A program made the translations under genes and the position numbers. This document shows, piece by piece, positions 9,390 to 17,860 of a stretch of DNA of 64,000 nucleotides. The notes under the pieces were generated by a model. That model ran no database searches. It was given only the letters and a program-made list of their open reading frames with translations, and had not been told where the DNA came from. Source of the DNA: Bradyrhizobium xenonodulans. GTDB taxonomy: Bacteria; Pseudomonadota; Alphaproteobacteria; Rhizobiales; Xanthobacteraceae. The stretch lies in assembly GCF_027594865.1 (NCBI RefSeq), contig NZ_CP089391.1:5362501-5426500 (forward strand), given 5' to 3'. Every line of letters starts with the position of its first letter. The stretch's first letter is position 1.

Positions 9390-10460
9390 ATGAATTCAGA
9401 TTCGCAATTTAGTGGAGATGCAGATCGGAGCGACACACGCCCGATCCTGATCATTCCCTATATGTGGATCGGCGATTTCGTCCGGAATCACACTGTTATC
9501 CGGGTCCTGAAGGAGCGCTGGCCCAATCGGCCGGTCGATCTGCTGACAACCTCGCTCTGCGCCCCGCTGGTCGACTACATGCCCGGCGTGCGCGAGGGCA
9601 TCGTCTGGGACCTCCCCCGCAGCCAGCTGGCCGTTGGCCGTCAGTTGGGCCTGGCGAAGCTCCTGCGCGAGCGGAACTACGGCACGGCCCTGGTGCTGCC
9701 CCGGACCTGGAAGGCCGCCATTGCGCCCGCGCTGGCCGGCGTCCCCGAACGGGTCGGCTTTGTCGGCGAATTCCGGTTCGGCCTGCTCAACCGCTGGCGC
9801 TGGGGCGAGAAGAAGCTGCCCCGCTTCATCGACAAGAACGCCGCCCTCGCCCAGCCCGACGGCGCTCCCCTGCCGGCGGAATGGCCGGTGCCGCAACTCC
9901 GGGTGCCGGCCGAGGAGATCGTCCGCTGGCGGCAGGCCAATGGCATCCGTGCCGGGGCAGCCGTGGCGCTTGCCCCCGGCTCGGTCGGGGTGTCAAAACG
10001 CTGGACCTACTATCCGGAGGCCGCCCGCCTGCTGGCCGAGCGCGGGCTTGAGGTCTGGGTGGTCGGCGGCCCCGGCGAAAAGGGGCTGGCCCAGGAGATC
10101 GTCGCCGCCGGCGGCCCGGGGGTGCGGGACCTCACCGGCAACGATTTGCGCAACGGCGTCCTGGCCATGGCCGCGGCCGGTGTCGCCATCTCCAACGATT
10201 CCGGCCTGATGCACATCGCGGCTGCTCTCGGCACGCCCACCATGGGCATTTTCGGCCCGACCAGCCCCTATCTCTGGGCGCCGTTGAACGGTCTTGCCGC
10301 CACCGTGGTCCAGGACAAGAGCGTGCTCTCCTGCCAGCCCTGCCAGAGCACGATCTGCCGGATGAACGACCACCGCTGCATGCGGGATATCGCGGCGAGC
10401 GAGGTGGTGGCGATTGCGGAGAGGGTGCTGGGTGAGGCCGGAGTACGGGCTGGGACGTGA
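9390..10460 (+). CDS. waaF: ADP-heptose:LPS heptosyltransferase (WaaF-like)
   Basis: A 356-residue GT-B enzyme of glycosyltransferase family 9. It transfers L-glycero-D-manno-heptose from the ADP-sugar to the LPS inner core on the cytoplasmic face. Visible landmarks are IPYMWIGDFVRNH at the N-terminal acceptor side, LAPGSVGVSKRW in the middle, and the donor-site segment SNDSGLMHIAAALGTPTMGIFGPT-like run near 270-293, which carries the family D-S-G-x-x-H motif. WaaF is favoured over WaaC from the cysteine-containing C-terminal segment, but the two are close. No good ribosome site precedes the ATG at 9390, so the mRNA may have a very short leader. Confidence 0.88.
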   Translation: MNSDSQFSGDADRSDTRPILIIPYMWIGDFVRNHTVIRVLKERWPNRPVDLLTTSLCAPLVDYMPGVREGIVWDLPRSQLAVGRQLGLAKLLRERNYGTALVLPRTWKAAIAPALAGVPERVGFVGEFRFGLLNRWRWGEKKLPRFIDKNAALAQPDGAPLPAEWPVPQLRVPAEEIVRWRQANGIRAGAAVALAPGSVGVSKRWTYYPEAARLLAERGLEVWVVGGPGEKGLAQEIVAAGGPGVRDLTGNDLRNGVLAMAAAGVAISNDSGLMHIAAALGTPTMGIFGPTSPYLWAPLNGLAATVVQDKSVLSCQPCQSTICRMNDHRCMRDIAASEVVAIAERVLGEAGVRAGT

Positions 10461-10479
10461 GGCCGCCGCAGCTTCGTCG

Positions 10480-10622
10480 ACGATGACATCATGCCACTGT
10501 ATTGCCCGACGCGTCAAATCGACTTCGTAAAATCCGTAGCGCCTTGCACGGCGCGCCAAGCCATTGATCTTGCTGACCCCGGCTACTGTGCATGGGGTTG
10601 TTTTCGCGGTTTTTTGTTTGGC
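10480..10622. repeat. Probable dispersed intergenic repeat
   Basis: The gap between waaF and the converging lpsB-like gene contains a stretch with the phrase GCATGGGGTTGTTTTCG followed by a T-rich tract. From memory, similar non-coding sequences recur in Bradyrhizobium intergenic regions, but I see only one copy in this window, so the repeat call rests on recall and not on a visible match. The T-rich end (10605-10620) could also act as a terminator for waaF. Confidence 0.3.
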
Positions 10623-10637
10623 CACGAAAATGGTGGC

Positions 10638-11675
10638 TCAGAGCAGCGGCCGATAGACCTCGCCGATCCGCGCCGCTTCTGCATCGAGACTGAACTTCGC
10701 GAGCACCCGTACCCGCCCGCGTTCGCCCATCGCGATCGCGGCAGCCACATCGCGCATCAGCGGCTCCAGCGCCGCAGCGAGCGCATCGGCGTCACCTGTC
10801 GGGATCAGCACGCCGCTCATGCCATCCTCGACCACGAGTTCCGCCGCGCCGGCGCGTGCGGCGACGAGCGCGCTGCCGGCAGCCATCGCCTCGATCAGCG
10901 TCAGGCCAAAGCCCTCGTTGCGTGAGGTGAAGGCGAAGATCGTCAGCCGCTGATACCAGCGCTGCACCGCTTCGATCGGCAGTTCGCCGGTGATGACGAT
11001 GCGCGATTGCAGGCCGGCGGCTTCGATCCGTTTCTTCAGGTCGTTCGCAAAAACAGTCTGCTCGGCCGTGACCTGGCCGACGATCACGGCCGTGAAATCC
11101 GGATAGCGCGGCAGCAACCGACACATCGCGTCGACGAACACATCGGTGCCCTTCTGCGCGCGCACGCGGCCGAAGCAGCCGATGGCGTAGCGGCCCGGCA
11201 AGCCGCTTTCCGCGAAGGCCGCGGCGCGGTCGTGCGGCGGTGCATAGACGTCGGTGTCGACGCCGTGCGGGATCACGGTCGCCTTCACCTTCAGGAACGC
11301 GGCCGAGAGATCCGATGTCGCGATGATCGCGTCCATGCGCCGGATCAGCCAGCGCGTGATCCAGCTGTGATGGCGCTGCGCCGCCGAGGTGAAGACGAGC
11401 TTCAACGGCCAGCCGAGCGCGCGCAGCACGACGCCCGCGATCATCTCGTTGTTGCGCCGCGCGTGCCAGATCAGCGGCTGCTTGCGGCGCCACAATCCCA
11501 GGACATCGACAGCGCCGAGGCGCGAAATCCCCTCCGGCGCGTCGGAGCCGAACCAGCCTGCGCGAAACAGCTTTGCCAGCCGCGGCGCCACCATCCGGTT
11601 GGTCGCCGTGACCCCGGAATAGCGCCTGTGCAGATTTGGCACGATCACCTGTAGATCGCGGGGGGAATTCGCCAC
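10638..11675 (-). CDS. lpsB: LPS core glycosyltransferase (LpsB/LpcC-type)
   Basis: A 345-residue GT4 glycosyltransferase. Its N-terminus VIVPNLHRRYSGVTATN resembles the PN-x-x-RR-x-SGVTST signature of rhizobial LpcC/LpsB, which add the first mannose or similar sugar to the Kdo/lipid A inner core. The donor domain has GCFGRVRAQKGTDVF near 163-177 and the E-x7-E type segment NEGFGLTLIEAMA near 255-267. The start is GTG at 11675. It faces away from galE and converges on waaF. The sugar transferred is inferred from the family and not visible in the sequence. Confidence 0.82.
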   Translation of the reverse strand: MANSPRDLQVIVPNLHRRYSGVTATNRMVAPRLAKLFRAGWFGSDAPEGISRLGAVDVLGLWRRKQPLIWHARRNNEMIAGVVLRALGWPLKLVFTSAAQRHHSWITRWLIRRMDAIIATSDLSAAFLKVKATVIPHGVDTDVYAPPHDRAAAFAESGLPGRYAIGCFGRVRAQKGTDVFVDAMCRLLPRYPDFTAVIVGQVTAEQTVFANDLKKRIEAAGLQSRIVITGELPIEAVQRWYQRLTIFAFTSRNEGFGLTLIEAMAAGSALVAARAGAAELVVEDGMSGVLIPTGDADALAAALEPLMRDVAAAIAMGERGRVRVLAKFSLDAEAARIGEVYRPLL

Positions 11676-11801
11676 GTCACGCTCCGTTTCGCAAAGTCCC
11701 TATACGCAACATTAAGCATAGTGACCAGTTCAGCCGCGCCGATACCCCCTCTTCACCACGCAAACGCTAGCATCCCGCGTTGATCGAAGACGGGTGAGAC
11801 C

Positions 11802-12815
11802 ATGACTGTGCTAGTCACCGGCGGCGCCGGCTATATCGGAAGTCACACGGTTCTAGCGCTGGCGGAAGCCGGCGAGGACGTCGTCGTGATCGACGATCTC
11901 TCCACCGGTTTCTCCGCATATCTGCCCGAGGGCGTGCCGCTGTTCATTGGCGATGCCGGCGACGAGAATTTGCTCGAAGGCGTGATCGCCCAGCACAACA
12001 TCGAGAGCATCATCCATTTCGCGGGCTCCGTGGTCGTGCCGGATTCGATGCGCGATCCGCTCGGCTACTACCGCAACAATTTCACGACCGCGCGCAACCT
12101 GCTCAACGTCGCGGTCAAGCGCGGCATCGGCCGCTTCATCTTCTCTTCGACCGCGGCGGTCTACGGCAATCCGGATCAGGTGCCGGTGCCCGAGCACGCG
12201 CCGACGCGGCCGCTGTCGCCCTATGGCTCGTCGAAGCTGATGACCGAGATCATGCTGCACGACGTCGCCGCCGCCTACGGCATGCAATATGTAACCTTGC
12301 GCTATTTCAACGTCGCCGGCGCCGATCCGCAGGCGCGCATCGGCCTCGCCACGGTCGGCGCCACGCATCTGCTCAAGATCGCCGTGGAGGCCGCGACCGG
12401 CCAGCGCGCCAAGATCGACGTGTTCGGCACCGACTATCCGACCCAGGACGGCAGCTGCATCCGCGATTTCATCCACGTCACCGACCTCTCGCAGGCGCAT
12501 CGCTCGGCGCTCGCCTATTTGCGCAACGGCGGCACCTCGACGACGCTGAATTGCGGCTATGGCCGCGGCTATTCGGTGCTGGAAACCATCGACGCCGTGC
12601 GCCGGGTCTCGGGCCGCAGCTTCGCCGTGCAATATGCCCCGCGCCGGCCCGGCGACATCATGACCATGGTCGCCGACACCAGCCGCATCCGCGGCCTGCT
12701 CGACTGGAAGCCGCAATACGACGACCTCGAGACCATCGCGGCGCACGCGCTGGCCTGGGAGGACAAGCTGTTCCGCGAGCGCCATGGCGAGCTCCGCCAC
12801 GCCGCCTCGGCCTAG
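11802..12815 (+). CDS. galE: UDP-glucose 4-epimerase
   Basis: A 337-residue cytoplasmic SDR that interconverts UDP-glucose and UDP-galactose, supplying galactose for LPS and exopolysaccharide. TGGAGYIGSH is at residues 6-15, FSSTAAVYG near 113-121 provides the catalytic Ser/Thr, and PYGSSK near 143-148 supplies the Tyr-Lys dyad; the length is typical for the family. It stands alone, divergent from the lpsB-like gene and followed by two hairpins, so it is probably monocistronic. Specificity between UDP-Glc and UDP-GlcNAc cannot be settled from sequence alone. Confidence 0.92.
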   Translation: MTVLVTGGAGYIGSHTVLALAEAGEDVVVIDDLSTGFSAYLPEGVPLFIGDAGDENLLEGVIAQHNIESIIHFAGSVVVPDSMRDPLGYYRNNFTTARNLLNVAVKRGIGRFIFSSTAAVYGNPDQVPVPEHAPTRPLSPYGSSKLMTEIMLHDVAAAYGMQYVTLRYFNVAGADPQARIGLATVGATHLLKIAVEAATGQRAKIDVFGTDYPTQDGSCIRDFIHVTDLSQAHRSALAYLRNGGTSTTLNCGYGRGYSVLETIDAVRRVSGRSFAVQYAPRRPGDIMTMVADTSRIRGLLDWKPQYDDLETIAAHALAWEDKLFRERHGELRHAASA

Positions 12816-12830
12816 ATTCCATCGAAGCGC

Positions 12831-12869
12831 AAGCCCCTAATTGGGCTTGAAAAACCCCGCTTGAGCGGG
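12831..12869 (+). terminator. Tandem hairpins after galE
   Basis: AAGCCC at 12831-12836 pairs with GGGCTT at 12843-12848, followed by an A-rich spacer and a second stem CCCGC (12856-12860) with GCGGG (12865-12869). They lie 15 bp after the galE stop. There is no long T tract, so the terminator call is moderate. Confidence 0.5.
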
Positions 12870-12933
12870 CACAGAGGCCCATCGATCCCTGACGCGCGGG
12901 CAGACTTGTCCCTGCCCCGTCAATGGACACCGG

Positions 12934-14736
12934 ATGGCCCAGTTTCCAAAGAAAATCACCGACGATCCCTATGCGGCTGCGGCCTTGATTCGCCGCCTGG
13001 TCACGGAACAAGGGGTCGTCTACTGGCGGCGCTACCTCGTTGCCTTCTCGCTGATGGCGGTCGCCGCCGGCGCAACGGCATGCGCGACCTACGTGCTCGG
13101 CCAGGTCATCAACCAGGCCTATGTCGACAAGAACATCCCGGGCATCGCGATGTTCTCGGGGCTGACGGTGATCCTGCTGTTCATCAAGGGCGTGGCGACC
13201 TACGGCCACATGGTGATCCTGACCAAGATCTCCAACGCGATCCTCGCGACCAACCAGCGCCAGCTGTTCGCCAAGCTGATGCGCGAGGGCGTCGGCTTCT
13301 TCTCCGAGCGGCACTCGTCTGAATTCCTGGCGCGGCTGACGGCCGGCGCCAAATCGATCACCGACGTCCTCAACATGCTGGTCAATGCCATCGGGCGCGA
13401 CCTGTTGATGCTGCTCGCCATGATCGGCGTGATGGTGTGGCAGGATCCCGTGATGTCGTTCATCGGCCTCGTCGTGGTGCCGCCGGCGATGCTGGTGCTG
13501 CGCAAGCTGGTCAAGCGCATCAAGGGCCTCGCCTACAACCAGTTCACCGGCACCGCCGACATCATGGAGACCATGCAGGAATCGCTGCAAGGCATCCGCA
13601 CGGTGAAGGCGTTCACGCTCGAAGAGACGATGCAGAAGCGCATCGACGAGAACATCGCGATCGTCGAGCGCAACGCCAACAAGATGGCCCGCGTCGCCAA
13701 CCGTTCCAACCCGCTGATGGAGATGCTCGGCGGCTTCGCGGTCGCCGGCTGCCTGCTCTATGGCGGCTACAGCGTGGTCGCGCTCAACGCCACGCCCGGC
13801 GCGTTCTTCTCCTTCATGACCGCGTTCCTGATGGCGACCGAGCCGGCCAAGCGGCTGGCGCGGCTCAACATCGACCTCAACAGCCAGCTCGTCGGCGCCC
13901 GCATGCTGCTCGAAGTCGTCGACAGCCCGGCGAGCGAGCACTCCGACGACGACAAGCCAGCGCTCAAGCTCTCCGACGCGCGGATCGAGCTGCGCGACGT
14001 CAGCTTCTCCTATCGCGCCAATGAGACTGTGCTGAATCGGATGAGCTTCACGGCAGAGCCCGGCAAGGTCACCGCGCTGGTCGGCCCTTCCGGCGGCGGC
14101 AAGTCGACCGTGCTGGCGCTGCTGCTGCGCTTCTACGAGGTGACGCAAGGCGACATCGTGATCGACGGCCAGTCGATCGGCGCGGTCTCGCGAAAGTCGC
14201 TGCGGGCGCAGACCGCCTATGTCGGCCAGGACGTCTATCTGTTCCGCGACTCCATCCGCAACAACATCGCCTTCGGCAAGCCGGGCGCGAGCGAGGACGA
14301 GATCATCGAGGCGGCGAAGGCGGCCTGCGCGCATGATTTCATCATGGGCTTCCCGCTCGGCTATGACACGCCGGTCGGCGAGCACGGCACGCAGCTCTCG
14401 GGCGGCCAGCGCCAGCGCATCGCGGTGGCGCGCGCGCTGATCAAGAACGCGCCGATCATCCTGCTGGACGAAGCGACTGCCGCACTGGATTCGGAGTCCG
14501 AGCGGCAGGTGCAGGAGGCGATCGAGCATCTCTGCCAGAACCGCACCACCATCGTGATCGCGCACCGCCTCCACACCATCATGCACGCAGACAGCATCCT
14601 GGTGGTCGAAGGCGGCGAGATCGTCGAGCAGGGCAGGCATGACGAGCTGCTGCGCCGCGCCGGCCGCTACGCCTCGTTCTTCCGCCTGCAACATCACGAC
14701 GCCGGCGCTCTGGCGCCGATCAGCGCAACCGCATAG
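12934..14736 (+). CDS. msbA: MsbA-type lipid exporter, ABC permease-ATPase fusion
   Basis: A 600-residue half-transporter expected to dimerise in the inner membrane and flip lipid A-core or a related lipid. Six membrane helices occupy about residues 25-330. The ATPase domain has Walker A GPSGGGKST near 384-392, the signature LSGGQ at 488-492, Walker B IILLDEA near 507-513, and the switch His in IAHRLHT near 540. The position next to galE and the core LPS genes favours lipid A-core transport, though MsbA-like proteins in this clade also export glycans or peptides. The ATG at 12934 is chosen over an out-of-frame ATG 11 bp upstream. Confidence 0.85.
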   Translation: MAQFPKKITDDPYAAAALIRRLVTEQGVVYWRRYLVAFSLMAVAAGATACATYVLGQVINQAYVDKNIPGIAMFSGLTVILLFIKGVATYGHMVILTKISNAILATNQRQLFAKLMREGVGFFSERHSSEFLARLTAGAKSITDVLNMLVNAIGRDLLMLLAMIGVMVWQDPVMSFIGLVVVPPAMLVLRKLVKRIKGLAYNQFTGTADIMETMQESLQGIRTVKAFTLEETMQKRIDENIAIVERNANKMARVANRSNPLMEMLGGFAVAGCLLYGGYSVVALNATPGAFFSFMTAFLMATEPAKRLARLNIDLNSQLVGARMLLEVVDSPASEHSDDDKPALKLSDARIELRDVSFSYRANETVLNRMSFTAEPGKVTALVGPSGGGKSTVLALLLRFYEVTQGDIVIDGQSIGAVSRKSLRAQTAYVGQDVYLFRDSIRNNIAFGKPGASEDEIIEAAKAACAHDFIMGFPLGYDTPVGEHGTQLSGGQRQRIAVARALIKNAPIILLDEATAALDSESERQVQEAIEHLCQNRTTIVIAHRLHTIMHADSILVVEGGEIVEQGRHDELLRRAGRYASFFRLQHHDAGALAPISATA

Positions 14737-14772
14737 AGTTCCACATCACCTCAAGAGCCGCGAGATCGCTCC

Positions 14773-15474
14773 ATGAACGCCGCCTCCTACGTCATCCCGC
14801 TTCCGCCCCAGGCCTCGCTTCCCGTCGTCGGGGAAAGCGGCCGCTATCCGGTGCGCCGCATCTGGTGCGTCGGCCGCAACTATCTCGAGCACATCCGCGA
14901 GATGGGCAATGACGAGCGCGCCCCGCCGTTCTTCTTCGCCAAGCACGCCGACATGCTGGTGCCGGATGGCGCCACCATCCCCTATCCGCCGCTGACCAAG
15001 GATCTGCATCACGAGGTCGAGCTGATCGTCGCGATGAAGAGCGGCGGTCTCAACATCCCCGCCGACAAGGCGCTCGACCATGTCTACGGCTACGCGGTCG
15101 GCATCGACCTCACGCGCCGCGACCTCCAGATCGCCTCGCGCAAGAAGGAGCGTCCCTGGGAGATCGGCAAGTCGTTCGACGGCTCGGCCCCCTGCTCCGC
15201 AATTCAGCCGGCCTCGAAGATCGGTCATCCCGCCAAGGGCAAGATCTGGCTGACCGTCAACGGCAAGGAAGCGCAAAAGGGCGACCTCACCGAGCTGATC
15301 TGGAACGTGCCCGAGATCATCTGGCAGCTCTCGCAGCAGGTGAAGCTCGCCGCCGGCGACATCATCATGACCGGCACCCCGGCCGGCGTGTCGCAGCTCC
15401 AGCCGGGCGACAAGCTCGAATGCGGCGTCGACGGCGTCGGCACGCTGAAGGTCTCGATCGGCCAGCCTGAATAA
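14773..15474 (+). CDS. Fumarylacetoacetate hydrolase family protein
   Basis: A 233-residue cytoplasmic enzyme of the short FAH family (acylpyruvase, fumarylpyruvate hydrolase, FAHD1-like), which hydrolyses or decarboxylates beta-diketo acids using a Mg/Mn ion. The metal-binding segment DLHHEVELIV near 77-86 carries the paired Glu ligands, and the C-terminal GDIIMTGTPAGV is the conserved substrate loop. It begins 36 bp after msbA on the same strand, but nothing links the functions. A strong terminator follows. The actual substrate is unknown. Confidence 0.88.
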   Translation: MNAASYVIPLPPQASLPVVGESGRYPVRRIWCVGRNYLEHIREMGNDERAPPFFFAKHADMLVPDGATIPYPPLTKDLHHEVELIVAMKSGGLNIPADKALDHVYGYAVGIDLTRRDLQIASRKKERPWEIGKSFDGSAPCSAIQPASKIGHPAKGKIWLTVNGKEAQKGDLTELIWNVPEIIWQLSQQVKLAAGDIIMTGTPAGVSQLQPGDKLECGVDGVGTLKVSIGQPE

Positions 15475-15497
15475 CGCTGCGGCGACTGGAAATCAAA

Positions 15498-15530
15498 AGC
15501 CCCGGACGCGTCCGGGGCTCCTTTGTTTTT
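15498..15530. terminator. Strong bidirectional intrinsic terminator
   Basis: AGCCCCGGA (15498-15506) pairs with TCCGGGGCT (15511-15519) around a CGCG loop, followed by CCTTTGTTTTT. The other flank, read on the minus strand, is also T-rich, so it can end both the FAH-family gene and the converging NTF2-like gene. Confidence 0.9.
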
Positions 15531-16000
15531 CACCAGGCCTTCACCGGCCGATTGGCGTGGCTGGTCTGCGGCACACCACGGTTCAGCGACATGTGCGAAT
15601 GCACGCACAGCCAGCCGTCGCCGTTCCTCGCAAACACCATTGTCGCCCGGCCGGGACGCGGAAACGCACTGCCATCGGGATGATAGCCCGTGCTCGTCCA
15701 CGGCACGATCACCGTCGCCATCGTGCCATCGGCGGACGCCAGAACGGAAGCCTGATCGAGTACGAAGCGGAAGTCGCTCGTCTTCGGCCACACGTTGTCC
15801 CATTGCGACGTGACCCATTGGTCGAGGCCGGGGATGACGTCGTTATGCGTGCCGAAGGCCAGCACATCCGGATGGAAGAGCGGCCGCGCCGAAGCGTAGT
15901 CGACCTCGCGGACGTAGCTTGCGAAGGTTTCCAGCCAAGCGCGGAAGAACTGTGCTATCTCCGCGTTCGCGGTCGGCAAGGGCGCCATTGCCTGCTCCAT
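15530..16000 (-). CDS. NTF2/SnoaL-like domain protein
   Basis: A 156-residue protein with the cone-shaped NTF2-like fold pattern: an N-terminal helix pair (EIAQFFRAWLETFASYVREVDYASARPLFHP, in part), then alternating strands ending in GDGWLCVHSHMSLNRGVP. Such SnoaL/DUF4440-type proteins bind or isomerise small molecules, or act as accessory subunits. The ATG at 16000 is preferred, but 16057 and 15988 are possible alternatives. It is divergent from mosB, with 129 bp between. A functional link to molybdenum storage is possible but unsupported beyond position. Confidence 0.7.
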   Translation of the reverse strand: MEQAMAPLPTANAEIAQFFRAWLETFASYVREVDYASARPLFHPDVLAFGTHNDVIPGLDQWVTSQWDNVWPKTSDFRFVLDQASVLASADGTMATVIVPWTSTGYHPDGSAFPRPGRATMVFARNGDGWLCVHSHMSLNRGVPQTSHANRPVKAW

Positions 16001-16129
16001 GTTCGGCCACTCAATCGCGGCAATCCTGTTGTTGCCATGGACCGAAGCGTCCGGCAACTCCAGGACCGCGAACGGTCAGGACCGGAGCGTCCGCCGCAAG
16101 AACGCATTGGATACGAAAGGATGCCTCTG

Positions 16130-16942
16130 ATGTCAGCGACGACCACGGAGCTTGAAGCGCTCCTCATGCAGCGCTCGCTCTCCGACCCGCAGCTTGTGGC
16201 CGCAACGGAGGCGGCTTCGGACTTCCGCATCCTGCCGGACGCCACGGTGATCAAGATCGGCGGCCAGAGCATGATCGATCGCGGCCGCGCAGCGGTCTAT
16301 CCGGTCGTCGAGGAGATCGTGGCCGCCCGCAAGGCACACAAGCTTCTGATCGGCACCGGTGCCGGCACCCGCGCGCGGCATCTGTATTCGATCGCCGCCG
16401 GGCTTCGCCTGCCGGCCGGCGTGCTGTCGCAGCTCGGTGCGTCCGTCGCCGACCAGAACGCCGCGATGCTCGGACAGCTGCTTGCCAAGCACGGCATCTC
16501 CGCCGTCTCCAGCGCCGGGCTGTCGTCGGTGCCGCTCTTCCTCGCCGAGGTCAATGCGGTGATCTTCAGCGGCATGCCGCCCTATAGCCTGTGGATGCGT
16601 CCCGCGGCCGAAGGCGTGATCCCGCCCTATCGCACCGACGCCGGATGCTTCCTGGTCGCCGAGCAGTTCGGCTGCAAGGCGATGATCTATGTGAAGGACG
16701 AGAACGGTCTCTACACCGCGAACCCGAAGACCTCGAAGAATGCCACCTTCATCCCGAAAATCTCGGTGGCCGAGATGAAGGCCAAGGGCCTCCAGGACTC
16801 CATCCTGGAATTCCCGGTGCTCGATCTCCTCACGGCGGCGCGCCACGTCCGCGAGGTGCAAATCATCAACGGCCTCGTCCCCGGCAATCTCACCCGCGCG
16901 CTCGCGGGCGAGCATGTCGGCACCATCATCACCGCGAGCTGA
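16130..16942 (+). CDS. mosB: Molybdenum storage protein subunit beta (MosB-like)
   Basis: A 270-residue protein of the amino acid kinase/UMP kinase fold. It matches, from memory and along its whole length, the beta subunit of the Azotobacter vinelandii molybdenum/tungsten storage protein, which with MosA forms an alpha3-beta3 cage storing polyoxomolybdate clusters using ATP. The shared phrases [58 protein letters not shown] and [19 protein letters not shown] are near-identical to my memory of that protein, and the length (270) agrees. The ATG at 16130 is preferred over 16121 because AAGG at 16117-16120 gives normal ribosome spacing. mosA follows by 13 bp. Confidence 0.92.
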   Translation: MSATTTELEALLMQRSLSDPQLVAATEAASDFRILPDATVIKIGGQSMIDRGRAAVYPVVEEIVAARKAHKLLIGTGAGTRARHLYSIAAGLRLPAGVLSQLGASVADQNAAMLGQLLAKHGISAVSSAGLSSVPLFLAEVNAVIFSGMPPYSLWMRPAAEGVIPPYRTDAGCFLVAEQFGCKAMIYVKDENGLYTANPKTSKNATFIPKISVAEMKAKGLQDSILEFPVLDLLTAARHVREVQIINGLVPGNLTRALAGEHVGTIITAS

Positions 16943-16955
16943 AGAGAGCACCGTC

Positions 16956-17783
16956 ATGGCTGACACCAACCAGATCAAGCACGTCGCCTCGCCGCTCGCG
17001 CGCCAGACGCTTCTCGACAGCGACCTCACCCGCCCCGTCGCCGGCAACCGCCCGATCAAGCTGCTGCCCTGGCTGCAGGTCGTCAAGATCGGCGGCCGCA
17101 TCATGGATCGCGGTCACGAAGCGATCCTTCCGCTGGTCGACGAGCTGCGCTCGCTCCTCCCGGAGCATCGCCTGCTGATCCTGACCGGCGCCGGCATCCG
17201 GGCGCGCCATCTCTACAGCGTCGGCCTCGACCTCGGCCTGCCGGTCGGCTCGCTCGCGCCGCTCGCCGCCAGCGAGGCCGGCCAGAACGGCCATATCCTT
17301 GCGAGCCTGCTCGCGCCGGAGGGCGTCTCCTACATCGAGCATCCCACCATCGCGAGCCAGCTCGCCATTCACCTCACAGCTAGCCGCGCGGTCGTCGGCA
17401 GCGCCTTCCCGCCCTACCACCATCATGAATTCCCGACCTCGCGCATCCCGCTGCATCGGGCCGACACCGGCGCCTTCCTACTCGCCGACGCGCTCGGGGC
17501 CGCGGGGCTCACGATCGTGGAGGACGTCGACGGCGTCTACACTACGGATCCCAATGGCGCCGATGGCAAGAAGGCGGAGCTGCTGAAGGAGACCAGCTTT
17601 GCCGAACTCACAAAACTCAAGGGCACGCTGCCGTTCGATCCTGCGCTGCTCGAGGTGATGGCGAATGCACGGCACATCAGCCGTGTGCAGGTCGTGAACG
17701 GCCTCGTCCCCGGCCGGATCAGCGCGGCACTGCGCGGACAGCATGTGGGGTCGATCATCAACACGGGCGCCCGGCCGGCGTAA
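16956..17783 (+). CDS. mosA: Molybdenum storage protein subunit alpha (MosA-like)
   Basis: A 275-residue partner of MosB with the same fold. It carries [46 protein letters not shown] and [19 protein letters not shown], the alpha-subunit type pattern including the His-rich HHHEF segment that in the known structure lies at a molybdate cluster site. In Azotobacter the alpha subunit binds the ATP-Mg used for molybdate loading. It is 13 bp downstream of mosB, so they are one operon closed by a strong terminator. No mod transporter or nitrogenase gene is in the window, and no ModE box was recognised. Confidence 0.92.
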   Translation: MADTNQIKHVASPLARQTLLDSDLTRPVAGNRPIKLLPWLQVVKIGGRIMDRGHEAILPLVDELRSLLPEHRLLILTGAGIRARHLYSVGLDLGLPVGSLAPLAASEAGQNGHILASLLAPEGVSYIEHPTIASQLAIHLTASRAVVGSAFPPYHHHEFPTSRIPLHRADTGAFLLADALGAAGLTIVEDVDGVYTTDPNGADGKKAELLKETSFAELTKLKGTLPFDPALLEVMANARHISRVQVVNGLVPGRISAALRGQHVGSIINTGARPA

Positions 17784-17808
17784 CACTCCGACCAAGCCCG
17801 AAAACAAC

Positions 17809-17838
17809 AAAGCCCCGGAGATCACTCCCGGGGCTTTT
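17809..17838. terminator. Bidirectional intrinsic terminator after mosA
   Basis: AAAGCCCCGG (17809-17818) pairs with CCGGGGCTTT (17828-17837) and is followed by a T-rich tail; the opposite flank is A-rich on the plus strand (T-rich on the minus). It separates mosA from the converging LpxO-like gene. Confidence 0.9.
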
Positions 17839-17860
17839 CATTTTCAACGCGGCGATACGA

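Noticed and set aside
12658..14697. Long minus-strand open frame of 679 codons opposite msbA
   Set aside because: Antisense to an intact ABC transporter; its composition (His, Asp, Arg, Gln-rich) is typical of a shadow frame.
15557..16129. Upstream extension of the mosB frame
   Set aside because: It runs antisense to the NTF2-like gene and adds no similarity to MosB; the ATG at 16130 gives the family length.
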